Of a stretch of 64,000 nt of DNA, positions 43,157-55,782 are shown piece by piece. The stretch is from NCBI RefSeq assembly GCF_900117395.1, contig NZ_FPEG01000002.1, positions 496,001 to 560,000 on the forward strand, in the 5' to 3' direction. The position numbers were made by a program, and so were the translations under genes. The stretch's first letter is position 1, and the number at the start of each line of letters is the position of its first letter. Below the pieces are notes generated by a model that saw only the letters and a program-made list of their open reading frames with translations, searched no databases and was not told where the DNA came from. Origin of the DNA: Agrococcus sp. Marseille-P2731. GTDB taxonomy: Bacteria; Actinomycetota; Actinomycetes; Actinomycetales; Microbacteriaceae.

Positions 43157-44362
43157 GTGGCCAACGACGACGTCGTGTTCGTGGACGGCGTCCGCACCCC
43201 ATTCGGGCGAGCGGGCGAGAAGGGCATGTACTGGAGCACCCGTGCTGATGACCTCGCGGTCAAGGCACTGACCGGTCTGCTGGAGCGGAACCCGAGCCTG
43301 CCGCTCGACCGCATCGACGAGGTGGCCATCGCCGCCACGACGCAGACGGGTGACCAGGGCCTCACCCTCGGGCGCACGGTCGGCATGCTCGCCGGCCTGC
43401 CGGTGACGGTGCCGGGCTACGCCATCGACCGCATGTGCGCCGGTGCGATGACCGCGGTCACCGCAGTGGGAGGCGGCATCGCCTTCGGCGCCTACGACGT
43501 CGCGATCGCCGGCGGTGTCGAGCACATGGGCCGGCACCCGATGGGCCTCGACGCCGACCCGAACCCGCGGTTCGTCGCCGAGAAGCTCGTCTCGATGGAT
43601 GCCCTGAACATGGGCAAGACCGCCGAGCGCATCCACGACCGCTTCCCGCACCTGACCAAGGAGCGAGCCGACCGCTACGCGATGCGCTCGCAGCAGAAGT
43701 ACGCCGCTGCGCTCGCCGCTGGCCACATCGATGCCGACCTCATCCCCGTCGCGACGCAGTCCGAGTCGGGCTGGGGCCTCGCGACCGCCGACGAGGCACC
43801 GCGCCCGGCGACGACCATGGAGGGCCTCGCGGGTCTGAAGACCCCGTTCCGCGACCACGGCCGCGTCACTGCCGGCAACGCATCCGGCCTCAACGACGGC
43901 GCGACGATGTCGATCGTCGCCTCGTCGTCGGCCGCCAAGGAGCTCGGCCTCTCGACGAAGATGCGGATGGTGTCGTTCGCGTTCGCGGGCGTCGACCCCG
44001 ACATCATGGGCATCGGCCCCGTGCCCTCGACGGAGAAGGCGCTGCGCAAGGCCGGCCTGTCGATCGAGGACATCGGCCTGTTCGAGCTGAACGAGGCGTT
44101 CGCCGTGCAAATCCTGTCGTTCACCGACCACTTCGGCCTCGACGACGACGACTCGCGCATCAACCCCTACGGTGGCGCGATCGCCATCGGCCATCCGCTC
44201 GCCTCCTCGGGCGTGCGCCTGATGCTGCAGCTGGCCCGCCAGTTCGAGCAGCGCCCGGATGTGCGCTACGGCGTCACCGCGATGTGCGTCGGGCTGGGCC
44301 AGGGCGGCACCGTGATCTGGGAGAACCCGCACCACAAGCGCTTTGGGAAGGGCAACCGATGA
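43157..44362 (+). CDS. Thiolase-family acetyl-CoA C-acyltransferase
   Basis: 401 residues from GTG 43157 with CAGGAGG upstream. Nucleophile Cys94 (DRMCAGAMTA), His in AIGHPLASSG (about 346) and second Cys in TAMCVGLGQGG (about 377). Its stop overlaps the next gene's start (ATGA), so it forms the usual beta-oxidation pair with FadB: it cleaves 3-ketoacyl-CoA with CoA. TACACT at 43120-43125 is a possible -10. Confidence 0.95.
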   Translation: MANDDVVFVDGVRTPFGRAGEKGMYWSTRADDLAVKALTGLLERNPSLPLDRIDEVAIAATTQTGDQGLTLGRTVGMLAGLPVTVPGYAIDRMCAGAMTAVTAVGGGIAFGAYDVAIAGGVEHMGRHPMGLDADPNPRFVAEKLVSMDALNMGKTAERIHDRFPHLTKERADRYAMRSQQKYAAALAAGHIDADLIPVATQSESGWGLATADEAPRPATTMEGLAGLKTPFRDHGRVTAGNASGLNDGATMSIVASSSAAKELGLSTKMRMVSFAFAGVDPDIMGIGPVPSTEKALRKAGLSIEDIGLFELNEAFAVQILSFTDHFGLDDDDSRINPYGGAIAIGHPLASSGVRLMLQLARQFEQRPDVRYGVTAMCVGLGQGGTVIWENPHHKRFGKGNR

Positions 44363-46500
44363 GCCTCCGCGACGAGTTCCCGCTGCTCGCAGCAGCCGAG
44401 TTCGACGAGGTCGTGACGCACAGCCTCGTGCGCGACGTGCGGCTGGCCTCCGGCCGGACGATCGCCCTCGTCACGCTCGACAACGGCCGCGACCACACGC
44501 GTCCGACGACGCTCGGTCCGGCCACCCTGTTCGAGTACGGCGACGTGCTCGAGGCGCAGCGCTCGCGCGCCTCGAAGGGCGAGATCGATGCGATCGCCGT
44601 GACGGGCAAGCCCTACTTCCTCGCAGCCGGCGCCGATCTGTCGAACGTGACGGCGCTGCCCGATCGCGCGACCGCAGCCGAGCTGCCGAAGCTCGGCCAC
44701 CGGGCGCTCGGCCTCCTCCACCAGGCGCCGGTGCCGACATTCGTGTTCATCAACGGCCTCGCGCTCGGCGGCGGCCTCGAGATCGCGCTCAACGCCGACT
44801 ACCGCACGATCAGCTCGGCTGCCCCCGCCGTCGCGCTGCCGGAGACCTTCCTGGGCCTCGTGCCCGGCTGGGGTGGGGCCACGATCCTGCCGAACCTCAT
44901 CGGCATCGAGCGAGCGCTCAAGGTCGTGATCGAGAACCCGCTCAAGCAGAACCGCGTGCTCAAGCCGCAGGAGGCCTTCGAGCTCGGCATCGCTGACGCG
45001 ATCTTCGGCCCGGCGAACTACCTCGAGGCCTCGCTGCGGTGGGCAGACGAGGTGCTGGGCGGCAAGAAGGTCGAGCGCAAGCACGCGCCCGGCACGCTCG
45101 AGCGCACCGTCAAGTGGCCGATCGCGCTGAAGATCGCGCGGGAGGCGCTCGAGAAGAAGCTCGGCACCGTGCCGCTCGCGCCCTACCGCGCGCTCGACAT
45201 CATGGAGCTCGCGCGCAAGAACGACCGCCAGGCAGGCTTCGCCGCCGAGGACGCGGCGCTCGCAGAGCTGATCCCGGGCGACCAGTTCGTCGCGTCGATC
45301 TACGCCTTCGACCTGGTGCAGAAGCGGGCCAAGCGCCCCGCGGGCGCACCGGACAAGGCGCTCGCGAAGCCCGTCTCCAAGGTCGGCATCATCGGTGCCG
45401 GGCTGATGGCGAGCCAGTTCGCGCTGCTCTTCGTGCGCCGGCTGCAGGTGCCGGTGCTCATCACCGACCTCGATCAGGGGCGCGTCGACGCGGCGGTCGC
45501 CGGCATCCACGGCGAGATCGACAAGCTCGCCGACAAGGGCCGCATCTCGACCGACGAGCAGCACCGCCTGCGCGCGCTCATCACCGGCACGGTCGACAAG
45601 GCCGACTTCGCCGACTGCGACTGGGTGATCGAGGCGGTCTTCGAGGAGCTGGGCGTGAAGCAGCAGGTCTTCCGCGAGGTCGAGCCGCACCTGCGGCCCG
45701 AGGCTGTGCTGGCGACCAACACCTCCGGGCTGTCGATCGAGGCCATGGCCTCGGCGCTGACGCACCCGGAGCGGCTCGTCGGCTTCCACTTCTTCAACCC
45801 CGTCGCGGTCATGCCGCTCATCGAGGTCGTCAAGACCCCGTCGACCGACGACGCGACGCTCGCGACCGCCATGCGCGTCGCGAAGGACCTGAAGAAGACG
45901 GCCGTCATCACGCGCGACACACCCGGCTTCGTCGTCAACCGCATCCTCGCCAAGCTGCTCGGCGAGGCCATGCACGCCGTCGAGCAGGGCGCGAGCTTCG
46001 AGGATGTCGTCGAGGCGCAGCGCGCGTTCGGCTTCCCGATGGATCCGTTCGTGCTGCTCGACCTCGTCGGGCTCAAGGTCGGCGCGCACGTGCTCGACAC
46101 CCACCACGCGGCATTCCCGGAGCGCTTCTTCGAGTCGAAGGCGCTCCACGAGCTCGCCGAGCAGGGCATCCTGCTCGACAAGGATGCGAAGGGCGAGGTC
46201 AAGGGCATCGACAAGCGCGCCCGCAAGATCGTCGCGAAGCACACGCCCGCCGCCGCGGTGCGACTGTCGGCCGACGAGCTGCGCCTGCGCATCGAGGACG
46301 GCCTGGCCGACGAGATCAAGCGGATGCTCGACGACGGCGTGGTCGAGGCGGCTGAGGACATCGACCTCTGCATGATCCTCGGTGCCGGCTGGCCGTTCCA
46401 GATGGGCGGCATCACGCCCTACCTCGACCGCTCTGGCGCATCGCAGCGCGCGTTCGGCGGCACCTTCCACGAGCCGCAGATCGCCGGCCCGAAGGCCTGA
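44359..46500 (+). CDS. FadB-like multifunctional enoyl-CoA hydratase/3-hydroxyacyl-CoA dehydrogenase
   Basis: 713 residues. The N-terminal crotonase domain has FINGLALGGGLEIALNAD and PETFLGLVPGWGG (catalytic Glu residues). The NAD-binding fold begins at about residue 342 (VGIIGAGLMASQFA), catalytic His is in FHFFNPVAVMPLIE (about 478), and a C-terminal helical domain follows. Catalyses hydration and oxidation steps of beta-oxidation; substrates are handed to the thiolase encoded just upstream. Confidence 0.95.
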   Translation: MSLRDEFPLLAAAEFDEVVTHSLVRDVRLASGRTIALVTLDNGRDHTRPTTLGPATLFEYGDVLEAQRSRASKGEIDAIAVTGKPYFLAAGADLSNVTALPDRATAAELPKLGHRALGLLHQAPVPTFVFINGLALGGGLEIALNADYRTISSAAPAVALPETFLGLVPGWGGATILPNLIGIERALKVVIENPLKQNRVLKPQEAFELGIADAIFGPANYLEASLRWADEVLGGKKVERKHAPGTLERTVKWPIALKIAREALEKKLGTVPLAPYRALDIMELARKNDRQAGFAAEDAALAELIPGDQFVASIYAFDLVQKRAKRPAGAPDKALAKPVSKVGIIGAGLMASQFALLFVRRLQVPVLITDLDQGRVDAAVAGIHGEIDKLADKGRISTDEQHRLRALITGTVDKADFADCDWVIEAVFEELGVKQQVFREVEPHLRPEAVLATNTSGLSIEAMASALTHPERLVGFHFFNPVAVMPLIEVVKTPSTDDATLATAMRVAKDLKKTAVITRDTPGFVVNRILAKLLGEAMHAVEQGASFEDVVEAQRAFGFPMDPFVLLDLVGLKVGAHVLDTHHAAFPERFFESKALHELAEQGILLDKDAKGEVKGIDKRARKIVAKHTPAAAVRLSADELRLRIEDGLADEIKRMLDDGVVEAAEDIDLCMILGAGWPFQMGGITPYLDRSGASQRAFGGTFHEPQIAGPKA

Positions 46501-46552
46501 GCCGCTTCGGCGCGCGCCAGCGCGACGTGCCCCGGTCGGGCAGACTGGCAGG

Positions 46553-48064
46553 ATGCTCGACCGCTCCCTCACCGACGCCCTCGCCCGTGATCTCGCAGCC
46601 GCGAGCTTCACGAGCGAGGGCGTCGCGGCACTCGTGGGCGAGAGCGCGGCGGCAGCGCTCACCCGCATGATCGCGCACCCCGCACGCCGTGCCGCACTGC
46701 GCCGGCCGGGGCCGCTGTCCACCCTCGTGCGAGCGCTCTGGCTCGGCGACGCCGTCGACGAGGCGGCGCTGGCGGATGCGCTGCCGCAGCTGGGTGTCGA
46801 CGGCGCGATCGCGCTCGGCCTCGTCGAGCGCCGCGGCGGCACCGTCGCGCCGCTGATGGCGATCCGCCCGCACGACTACGCGGACGCGCTCGGCGAGGGC
46901 AGCTGGTGGATCGCGAGCGATCTCGATGAGCTGGCGGGCCTCTGGCCGCTGCGCCCCGACCACGTGCTCGGCGTCGGCGGTGCGGCTCGCACGCTCGCGC
47001 ACCTCCTCCCCCTCGAGCCCTGCAGCCAGGCGCTCGACCTCGGCACCGGCTGCGGCATCGTGGCGCTGCACCTGCGCCGCATCGCCGAGCGCGTCGTCGC
47101 GACCGACATCTCTGCGCGCGCCCTGGGCTTCGCCGAGCTCACCGCCGCGCTGAACGGCGTCGACGGCATCGAGCTGCGGCTCGGCTCGCTCTTCGAGCCC
47201 GTCGCGGGTGAGCGATTCGACCTCATCGCCTCGAACCCGCCCTTCGTCATCACGCCGCGCACCGCTGGCGTGCCCGAGTACGAGTACCGCGACGGCGGCG
47301 AGCCCGGCGACGCGCTCATGGCTGCCGTGGTGGCGGGCCTCGCCGAGCACCTGGTGGAGGGCGGCCAGGCTCGCCTGCTGGGCAACTGGGAGACCGTCGG
47401 CGACACGACCGGCCTCGAGCGCGCGCGAGGGTGGAGCGAGGGCGGCGACGTCGACGCCTGGGCCATCGAGCGCGATGCGCTGAGCCCCGTCGGCTACGCC
47501 GAGCTGTGGCTGCGCGACGGGGGCACGCTGCCCCGCGACGCCGATCACGATCGACTGCTCGACGCCTGGCTGGACGACTTCGAGGCTCGCGGGGTGCGCG
47601 AGATCGGCATGGGCTGGCTCGCGCTGCGCAAGCACGGCGGCGCACCCAGCCTCGAGCGCTTCGAGCGCATCGGCCACCCCGTGCAGCTCGAGCACGTGGG
47701 AGCGCACCTGGCGTCCGCGTTCGCCGATGCCGCAGCGCTTGCCGCACTCGACGACGAGGCGCTCACCGCAGCGCACCTCGTGGTGTCGCCGGATGTGACG
47801 GAGGCGCGGCACCAGCTGCCGGGTGCCGCGGGCCCGACCGTCATCGAGCTGCGGCAGGGTGGCGGCCTGGGCCGCACCCTGTCGGTCGACACCGCGCTGG
47901 CCGCACTCGTCGGCGCGTGCGACGGAGAGCTCGCGATCGGTCAGCTGGTCGCGGCCATCGCGGGCCTGCTCGAGGTCGACGGAGACGTCCTCGGCGCCGA
48001 TCTCCTGCCGCGCGTGCGCGAGCTGCTCGTGACCGGCTTCCTCCGGGGAGTCACCGAGCGGTGA
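46553..48064 (+). CDS. SAM-dependent methyltransferase (HemK/N6-type catalytic motif)
   Basis: 503 residues from ATG 46553. The N-terminal about 150 residues are helical, then a class I methyltransferase core with LDLGTGCGIVALH (about 161) and motif IV SNPPFV (about 228). NPPF/Y enzymes methylate amide or exocyclic amine nitrogens in proteins, RNA or DNA. A C-terminal about 150-residue region (LLDAWLDDFEARGVREIGMG) is family-specific. The target is unknown; similar proteins are widespread in Actinobacteria. CAGACT lies 6 nt upstream of the ATG. Confidence 0.82.
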   Translation: MLDRSLTDALARDLAAASFTSEGVAALVGESAAAALTRMIAHPARRAALRRPGPLSTLVRALWLGDAVDEAALADALPQLGVDGAIALGLVERRGGTVAPLMAIRPHDYADALGEGSWWIASDLDELAGLWPLRPDHVLGVGGAARTLAHLLPLEPCSQALDLGTGCGIVALHLRRIAERVVATDISARALGFAELTAALNGVDGIELRLGSLFEPVAGERFDLIASNPPFVITPRTAGVPEYEYRDGGEPGDALMAAVVAGLAEHLVEGGQARLLGNWETVGDTTGLERARGWSEGGDVDAWAIERDALSPVGYAELWLRDGGTLPRDADHDRLLDAWLDDFEARGVREIGMGWLALRKHGGAPSLERFERIGHPVQLEHVGAHLASAFADAAALAALDDEALTAAHLVVSPDVTEARHQLPGAAGPTVIELRQGGGLGRTLSVDTALAALVGACDGELAIGQLVAAIAGLLEVDGDVLGADLLPRVRELLVTGFLRGVTER

Positions 48065-48088
48065 CGCAGGCTGCGCCGGCCCACGCGC

Positions 48089-48940
48089 TCAGCGCTGGCG
48101 CAGACGCTCCGCGATCGCCTGTGGCAGGTGCTCGGCCACGTCGAGCGCAGTGATGGGCCGATCGCCTGCCGCGGCGAGCGCCGCCGCCTCCCCGTGCAGC
48201 CGCACGCCATCCGCGCTGATGGACGCGAGCGCTGCCGGGTCCGCGGCCGCTCCCGCGTTCGCGGCCACGAGCGCCCCGAGCACGCCGCCCAGCACGTCGC
48301 CGGTGCCGGCGGTCGCGAGCCGATGGGTTCGGGCGTCGACGGATGCCGTCGTGCCGTCGGGCGCGGCGACCAGGGTGGGGGCGCCCTTGGCGACCACGAC
48401 CGCGTCGAGCGTCGCAGCCGCGCGCAGCGCAGCGGCGGCCCGATCACCGAGCGCATCCCGGTCGACCCCCAGCAGTCGCGCGAGCTCACCGTCGTGGGGC
48501 GTCACGACGGTCGGCCCCGCGTGGCCCGCGACGAGGTCGAGCGCTCCGGCATCGACGACGCACGGCGCTGCCCCGCCCAGCGCCTCGAGCAGGAGCGACC
48601 GCAGCGCCGGGTCGCGCTCGCGCGCATCCTGCCCGGAGCCGAGCAGCCAGGCGTCGACGCCCGACGGCGCCTCGTCGAGCGCGTGGCAGACGGTCTCCGG
48701 TCGTCGCGCGAGCACGAGGTCCTGCACGCGTCGCGGAGCCCAGAGCCGCACGTAGCCGATGCCCGTCCGCCACGCCGCCTCCACGCCGAGCACCGCAGCA
48801 CCCGGGTAGCGCGCCGATCCCGTCACGACGCCCAGCACGCCCATGGAGCGCTTGTCGTCGTGGGCATCGGGCGAGCGCAGCCAGGTCATGCCGCCAGCGT
48901 ACGCGGCGAGGCTCGCGCTCCTCCCGGCGCTCGCGCTCAT
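48089..48940 (-). CDS. nnrD: ADP-dependent NAD(P)H-hydrate dehydratase
   Basis: Repairs damaged (hydrated) NAD(P)H. 283 residues from ATG 48940, overlapping the preceding gene's stop (ATGA); MTWLRSPDAHDDK at 48889 is an alternative start. Conserved SMGVLGVVTGSARYPGAAVLGVEAA, VVTPHDGELARLLG and the ADP-binding GTGDVLGGVLGAL. Only the dehydratase (YjeF C-terminal) domain is present; the epimerase domain, fused in E. coli, is not nearby. Confidence 0.92.
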   Translation of the reverse strand: MSASAGRSASLAAYAGGMTWLRSPDAHDDKRSMGVLGVVTGSARYPGAAVLGVEAAWRTGIGYVRLWAPRRVQDLVLARRPETVCHALDEAPSGVDAWLLGSGQDARERDPALRSLLLEALGGAAPCVVDAGALDLVAGHAGPTVVTPHDGELARLLGVDRDALGDRAAAALRAAATLDAVVVAKGAPTLVAAPDGTTASVDARTHRLATAGTGDVLGGVLGALVAANAGAAADPAALASISADGVRLHGEAAALAAAGDRPITALDVAEHLPQAIAERLRQR

Positions 48941-49344
48941 CCCATCGCCGCGACCCCTGCGCGGTGCGCGAGCAGCACGCCGCGCAGCGCGACCGGGAGG
49001 CCACGAGCAGCGGCGACGATGGCGTGGTGCCACGCCCAGTCGTCGGGGCTCGGCTCGGCGCCCGCAGGCCGCTCGATGACGAAGACGACGTCTTCGTCGT
49101 CCCCGAGGAGGTAGCCGAGGATGCCGCGCAGCGCCAGCACCGCGTGCGCATCCGGCGAGACCGGGATGCCGTCGATCTGCTGCAGGTCGCGCCGCAGCGA
49201 GCCGTCGGCCTCGACGACGAAGATCCACAGCCGCGGCACGATGCCGTGCTGCACGAGCGCGGCGATGTCGTCGAGGAGCTCATCGTCGGGCGAGTCGTGA
49301 GGGGCCAGGTCTGCGCGGCGTGCGCGCGATGTCTCGTCGTCCAT
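48937..49344 (-). CDS. Hypothetical protein (135 aa)
   Basis: 135 residues from ATG 49344; an in-frame ATG at 49458 with AGGAG upstream would overlap the dxs 3' end and add an Arg-rich N-terminus with CAGCGGCGC, so the start is uncertain. No family recognised. Acidic, soluble: DDELLDDIAALVQHGIVPR, LWIFVVEADGSLRRDLQQIDG, LGDDEDVVFVIERPAG, and DDWAWHHAIVAAARGL, which has the look of a small alpha/beta protein. Translationally coupled to nnrD. Confidence 0.6.
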   Translation of the reverse strand: MDDETSRARRADLAPHDSPDDELLDDIAALVQHGIVPRLWIFVVEADGSLRRDLQQIDGIPVSPDAHAVLALRGILGYLLGDDEDVVFVIERPAGAEPSPDDWAWHHAIVAAARGLPVALRGVLLAHRAGVAAMG

Positions 49345-49408
49345 GCGCCGCAGGCAACCGCATCCGCCGCACCCGGCGCACCGCGAGGGCTGACGGCTGT
49401 GGAGAACG

Positions 49409-51385
49409 TCAGTCGCTGGCGGGGCGCGGCGACGCCTCGCTGTCCGCCTCCTGCGCATCGAGCCGCAGCTCCTGCTCGCCGGGGATCGGGCGCGCGATCG
49501 GCACGCGGCCGGTGCCGAGCACCTGCTGCACGATGTTGCGCGCGATCACCTGCGCCGAGAGGCCGACGTCGTCGAGGATCTCGCCGCGCTCCGCGTGGTC
49601 GATGAACGCATCCGGCAGACCGAGCTCGTCGACGGGCGTGTCCACGCCGGCGGCGCGCAGGTCCTGCCGCACGCGCGTGCCGATGCCGCCGACCCGCACG
49701 CCGTCCTCGAGGGTGATCACGATCCGGTGCTCGCGGGCGAGATCGATGATCGACGTCGCGACGGGCACGACCCAGCGCGGGTCGACCACGGTCACGCCGA
49801 TGCCCTGCGCCTCGATGCGCTGCGCGACATCCATCGCGAGGTGCGCGAACGAGCCGATCGCGACGATCAGCACATCGCGGTGTGGCGCCTCGAGCAGCAC
49901 GTCGACGCCGTCCTCGGTGCGGCGGAGGGCATCGAGCTGGTTCGGCACCGAGCCCTTCGGGTAGCGGATGACGGTGGGCGCGTCGTCGACGGCGACAGCC
50001 TCGCGCAGCGCCTCCTCGAGGCGCGCGGCGTCGCGCGGGGCAGCCAGGCGGATGCCCGGCACGAACTGCAGCAGCGCGAGGTCCCACATGCCGTGATGGC
50101 TCGGGCCGTCGGGACCCGTCACGCCGGCCCGGTCGAGCACGAAGGTGACGCCCGCGCGGTGCAGCGCCACGTCCATCAGCACCTGGTCGAAGGCGCGGTT
50201 GATGAAGGTCGCGTAGATGGCGACCACCGGGTGCAGCCCGCCGTAGGCGAGGCCGGCAGCCGTCGTGACGGCGTGCTGCTCGGCGATGCCGACGTCGAGC
50301 ACCCGCGACGGGTCGAGCGCGGCGAGCCGGTCGAGGCCGGTCGGCCGCAGCATCGCCGCAGTGATGCCGACGATGCGCTCGTCGGCGCGCGCGAGCGACA
50401 CGAGCTCGTCGGCGAACACCGAGGTCCAGGACGGGCGCCCGGCACTGGCTATCGACTCACCGGTCTCCGGATCGATCTGGCCGACCGCGTGGAACTGATC
50501 GGCCTCGTCGTTGATCGCCGGATCGAACCCCTGGCCCTTCTGCGTGATGACGTGCACGATCACGGGCGAGCCGTAGTCGCGCGCCTGCGTCAGCACCTCC
50601 TGCAGGGCCTTCAGGTCGTGGCCGTCGACCGGGCCGAGGTACTTGATGTCGAGGTTCGAGTAGAGCGCCTCGTTGTTCGCGAAGCGCGAGAGGAAGCCGT
50701 GCGTCGCGCCGCGCACGCCGCGGTAGACCGCGCGGCCGGGGTGCCCGAAGTGCGAGAAGAACCGCTCGGAGGTGCCGCGCAGCGCACGGTAGGACTGCTG
50801 GGTGCGCACACCGTTGAGGAAGCGCGCCATGCCGCCGATCGTCGGCGCGTACGAGCGGCCGTTGTCGTTGACCACGATGACGAGCCTGCGGCGGTTGTCG
50901 TCGGAGATGTTGTTGAGCGCCTCCCACGTCATGCCGCCCGTGAGCGCGCCGTCGCCGACGACCGCGACCACCGAGCGGTCGTGCTGGCCGGTGATGTCGA
51001 AGGCTCGGCTGATGCCGTCGGCCCAGGAGAGCGACGAGGATGCGTGGCTCGACTCGACGATGTCGTGCTCGCTCTCGGAGCGCTGCGGGTAGCCGGCGAG
51101 GCCGCCGCGCTGCCGAAGGCGCGAGAAGTCCTTGCGTCCGGTGAGCAGCTTGTGCACGTAGGACTGGTGGCCCGTGTCGAACACGAAGGCGTCCTGGGGC
51201 GAGTCGAAGACGCGGTGCATGGCCATCGTCAGCTCGACCACGCCGAGGTTCGGACCCAGGTGCCCACCGGTGCGGGAGACCTCGCGGATCAAGAACGCGC
51301 GGATCTCTGCTGCCAGCTCCGTGAGCTCGGCCGGCGCGAGCCGGTCGAGGTCGCGCGGGCCCGTGATCTGTTCGAGGATCGCCAT
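49409..51385 (-). CDS. dxs: 1-deoxy-D-xylulose-5-phosphate synthase
   Basis: First step of the MEP isoprenoid pathway: pyruvate and glyceraldehyde 3-phosphate, with thiamine diphosphate. 658 residues from ATG 51385 with GGAGGG upstream. Motifs: GGHLGPNLGVVELT, GDGALTGGMTWEALN (144-158, cofactor), FDTGHQSYVHK, VDGHDLKALQ, and in the pyrimidine domain DVGIAEQHAVT (catalytic Glu). TACGAT lies 9 nt before the ATG. It follows acnA with a strong terminator between them. Confidence 0.97.
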   Translation of the reverse strand: MAILEQITGPRDLDRLAPAELTELAAEIRAFLIREVSRTGGHLGPNLGVVELTMAMHRVFDSPQDAFVFDTGHQSYVHKLLTGRKDFSRLRQRGGLAGYPQRSESEHDIVESSHASSSLSWADGISRAFDITGQHDRSVVAVVGDGALTGGMTWEALNNISDDNRRRLVIVVNDNGRSYAPTIGGMARFLNGVRTQQSYRALRGTSERFFSHFGHPGRAVYRGVRGATHGFLSRFANNEALYSNLDIKYLGPVDGHDLKALQEVLTQARDYGSPVIVHVITQKGQGFDPAINDEADQFHAVGQIDPETGESIASAGRPSWTSVFADELVSLARADERIVGITAAMLRPTGLDRLAALDPSRVLDVGIAEQHAVTTAAGLAYGGLHPVVAIYATFINRAFDQVLMDVALHRAGVTFVLDRAGVTGPDGPSHHGMWDLALLQFVPGIRLAAPRDAARLEEALREAVAVDDAPTVIRYPKGSVPNQLDALRRTEDGVDVLLEAPHRDVLIVAIGSFAHLAMDVAQRIEAQGIGVTVVDPRWVVPVATSIIDLAREHRIVITLEDGVRVGGIGTRVRQDLRAAGVDTPVDELGLPDAFIDHAERGEILDDVGLSAQVIARNIVQQVLGTGRVPIARPIPGEQELRLDAQEADSEASPRPASD

Positions 51386-51408
51386 GATCCCTCCATCGTA
51401 CTGCCGCA

Positions 51409-51453
51409 CGCGCGAACGGCCCCGCTCCACGAGGGGGCGGGGCCGTTCGCGCG
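51409..51453 (-). terminator. Terminator between acnA and dxs
   Basis: Perfect 17-bp stem (51409-51425 with 51437-51453), extended by three more pairs inside, five nt after the acnA stop. It would stop acnA transcription before dxs, which then needs its own promoter. Confidence 0.85.
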
Positions 51454-51458
51454 CTGGA

Positions 51459-54290
<2,832 letters not shown>

Positions 54291-54333
54291 CGTGACTCCT
54301 TCAGGTCTCACGGGATGCGCTGGCTGCGCCTCG

Positions 54334-54339
54334 AGTGTA
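54334..54339 (-). promoter_or_regulatory. -10 of acnA
   Basis: Minus-strand TACACT, with predicted transcription start near 54327 and a leader of about 37 nt containing AAGGAGT. A recognisable -35 at 16-18 nt is absent, consistent with activator dependence. Confidence 0.45.
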
Positions 54340-54374
54340 TGCCGGGCGCGACCTGTTCGGGCGGCATCCGGTCG

Positions 54375-54398
54375 AGATATCTTGACGTCAAGATATCT
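54375..54398. promoter_or_regulatory. Perfect 24-bp palindrome upstream of acnA
   Basis: Both halves read AGATATCTTGAC toward the centre at 54386/54387, with no mismatch. Its A+T content is far above the surrounding DNA. It lies in the 128-bp gap between the DUF3159 stop and the acnA start. Symmetry and length suit a dimeric MarR- or TetR-type regulator. The regulator is unknown. Confidence 0.8.
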
Positions 54399-54418
54399 TA
54401 TCGGATCCGCGGCCCCGC

Positions 54419-55189
54419 CTACGCGGCGGGCGTGTCGGGCGCTGCCTCGGCATCCGCCGTCCCGAGCACCGCGCGCACCATCAGCCACGTCACCCACAGC
54501 GCTGCGAGGTAGAGCGGCACGCCCATCAGCAGCTTCGTCGCGGCGAGCGCCTCGACGGCGCCAGGCGTGCCCTGGCTGGCGGCGAGGTACATCGGCACCT
54601 GCACCGCGAGTCGCGCGCCCACGACGACGAGCCAGAGGATCGTGGCGCGCCAGGCGACCGTGCGCTTCGCCCGCTCGGTGCGCCACGCGTAGGGCGTGCC
54701 CGTGAGCGCGCCGGCGATGATGCCGACGAGCGGCCGCCGCAGGATCATGCTGAGCAGCAGCACGAGCACCACGATGCTGTTGACCGTGAAGCCCCAGAGG
54801 AAGTTGTCCTCGCCCTGACCGGTGATGAGGGCGACCGCCGCCGAGATGCCGACGCCGATCAGGCCCGCGAAGGCGAGCACAGGCTGCCCCTTCTGCAGCA
54901 CGCGTGCGGCGACGAAGACGACAGACACCGCGAGCGGCACGAGCACCGAGAGCCCGACGTCCTTGGTCACCGTGTAGAGGACGAGGAAGAGGATGCCCGG
55001 CAGCAGCGACTCGAGCAGGCCGCGGACACCGCCCATCGCTCCCAGCAGCGCGTTCGCCGAGGGCTTCGCGCCCGGGTCCAGCTGGCCGAGCTTGGAGCCG
55101 CGGATCGCCGCGCCCACCTGGTCCGAGAACGACGGCTCGGGCTCCGGATGCGCGGTGTCGCACTCGCCGGGCTCCTGCGGCACCGTCAC
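54419..55189 (-). CDS. DUF3159 membrane protein
   Basis: 256 residues from GTG 55189, overlapping the DUF3710 stop (GTGA). About six helices: [54 protein letters not shown] and [20 protein letters not shown]. Recognised as the actinobacterial DUF3159 family, whose function is unknown. Always found beside DUF3710 and dut in related genomes. Confidence 0.88.
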   Translation of the reverse strand: MTVPQEPGECDTAHPEPEPSFSDQVGAAIRGSKLGQLDPGAKPSANALLGAMGGVRGLLESLLPGILFLVLYTVTKDVGLSVLVPLAVSVVFVAARVLQKGQPVLAFAGLIGVGISAAVALITGQGEDNFLWGFTVNSIVVLVLLLSMILRRPLVGIIAGALTGTPYAWRTERAKRTVAWRATILWLVVVGARLAVQVPMYLAASQGTPGAVEALAATKLLMGVPLYLAALWVTWLMVRAVLGTADAEAAPDTPAA

Positions 55190-55782
55190 ACCGACTTCGG
55201 CGCGCGCAGCGGGATCAGCTCGCGGGGCGGCATCGGCTCCACACCGCGGCACACCACGGTGGAGCGGAAGAGGTCGATCGCTGCTGCCGCCTGCACGTCG
55301 TCGATCGCAGCCTGGCCGCCGATCAGTCCCTGCAGCATCCAGCGCGGGCCGTCGACGCCGATGATGCGCACGGCGCGCGGCATGCTGTCCGGGCCGCTCT
55401 GCAGTCGTGCCCGCAGCTCTGGGCCCAGCAGGCCCGCCGTCTCCTCGACCGTGGCGCCCTGGCGCTCGAGCTGCGATCGGAGCACCTCGCGCACCGGCCC
55501 CCAGATCCCCTCGCTGCGCGGCGCCGCGAACGGCTGCAGCTGCACCGTGGAGCCCTCGTGCTCGAGCGTGACGGCGACGATGCGCTTCGTCTTCTCCTCG
55601 ACCTCGAGCCGCATCTGCATGCCCGGGCGGGGCACGATCCGCAGCCCACCGAGGTCGACGTAGGGGCGCACGGGCGCCTCGCCCTCATCGAGCGGTCCGA
55701 GCTCCGAGCGATCCTCGGGAGCGCTCTTCTCGACGAGCTCCTCGTCCTCGGGCAGCTGCTGGTCGTCTGTCGTGTCCGTCAT
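55186..55782 (-). CDS. DUF3710 protein
   Basis: 198 residues from ATG 55782 with AGAGGGGAT upstream, overlapping the dut stop (ATGA). Soluble; acidic N-terminus, then [47 protein letters not shown] and [18 protein letters not shown]. No known function. Confidence 0.88.
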   Translation of the reverse strand: MTDTTDDQQLPEDEELVEKSAPEDRSELGPLDEGEAPVRPYVDLGGLRIVPRPGMQMRLEVEEKTKRIVAVTLEHEGSTVQLQPFAAPRSEGIWGPVREVLRSQLERQGATVEETAGLLGPELRARLQSGPDSMPRAVRIIGVDGPRWMLQGLIGGQAAIDDVQAAAAIDLFRSTVVCRGVEPMPPRELIPLRAPKSV

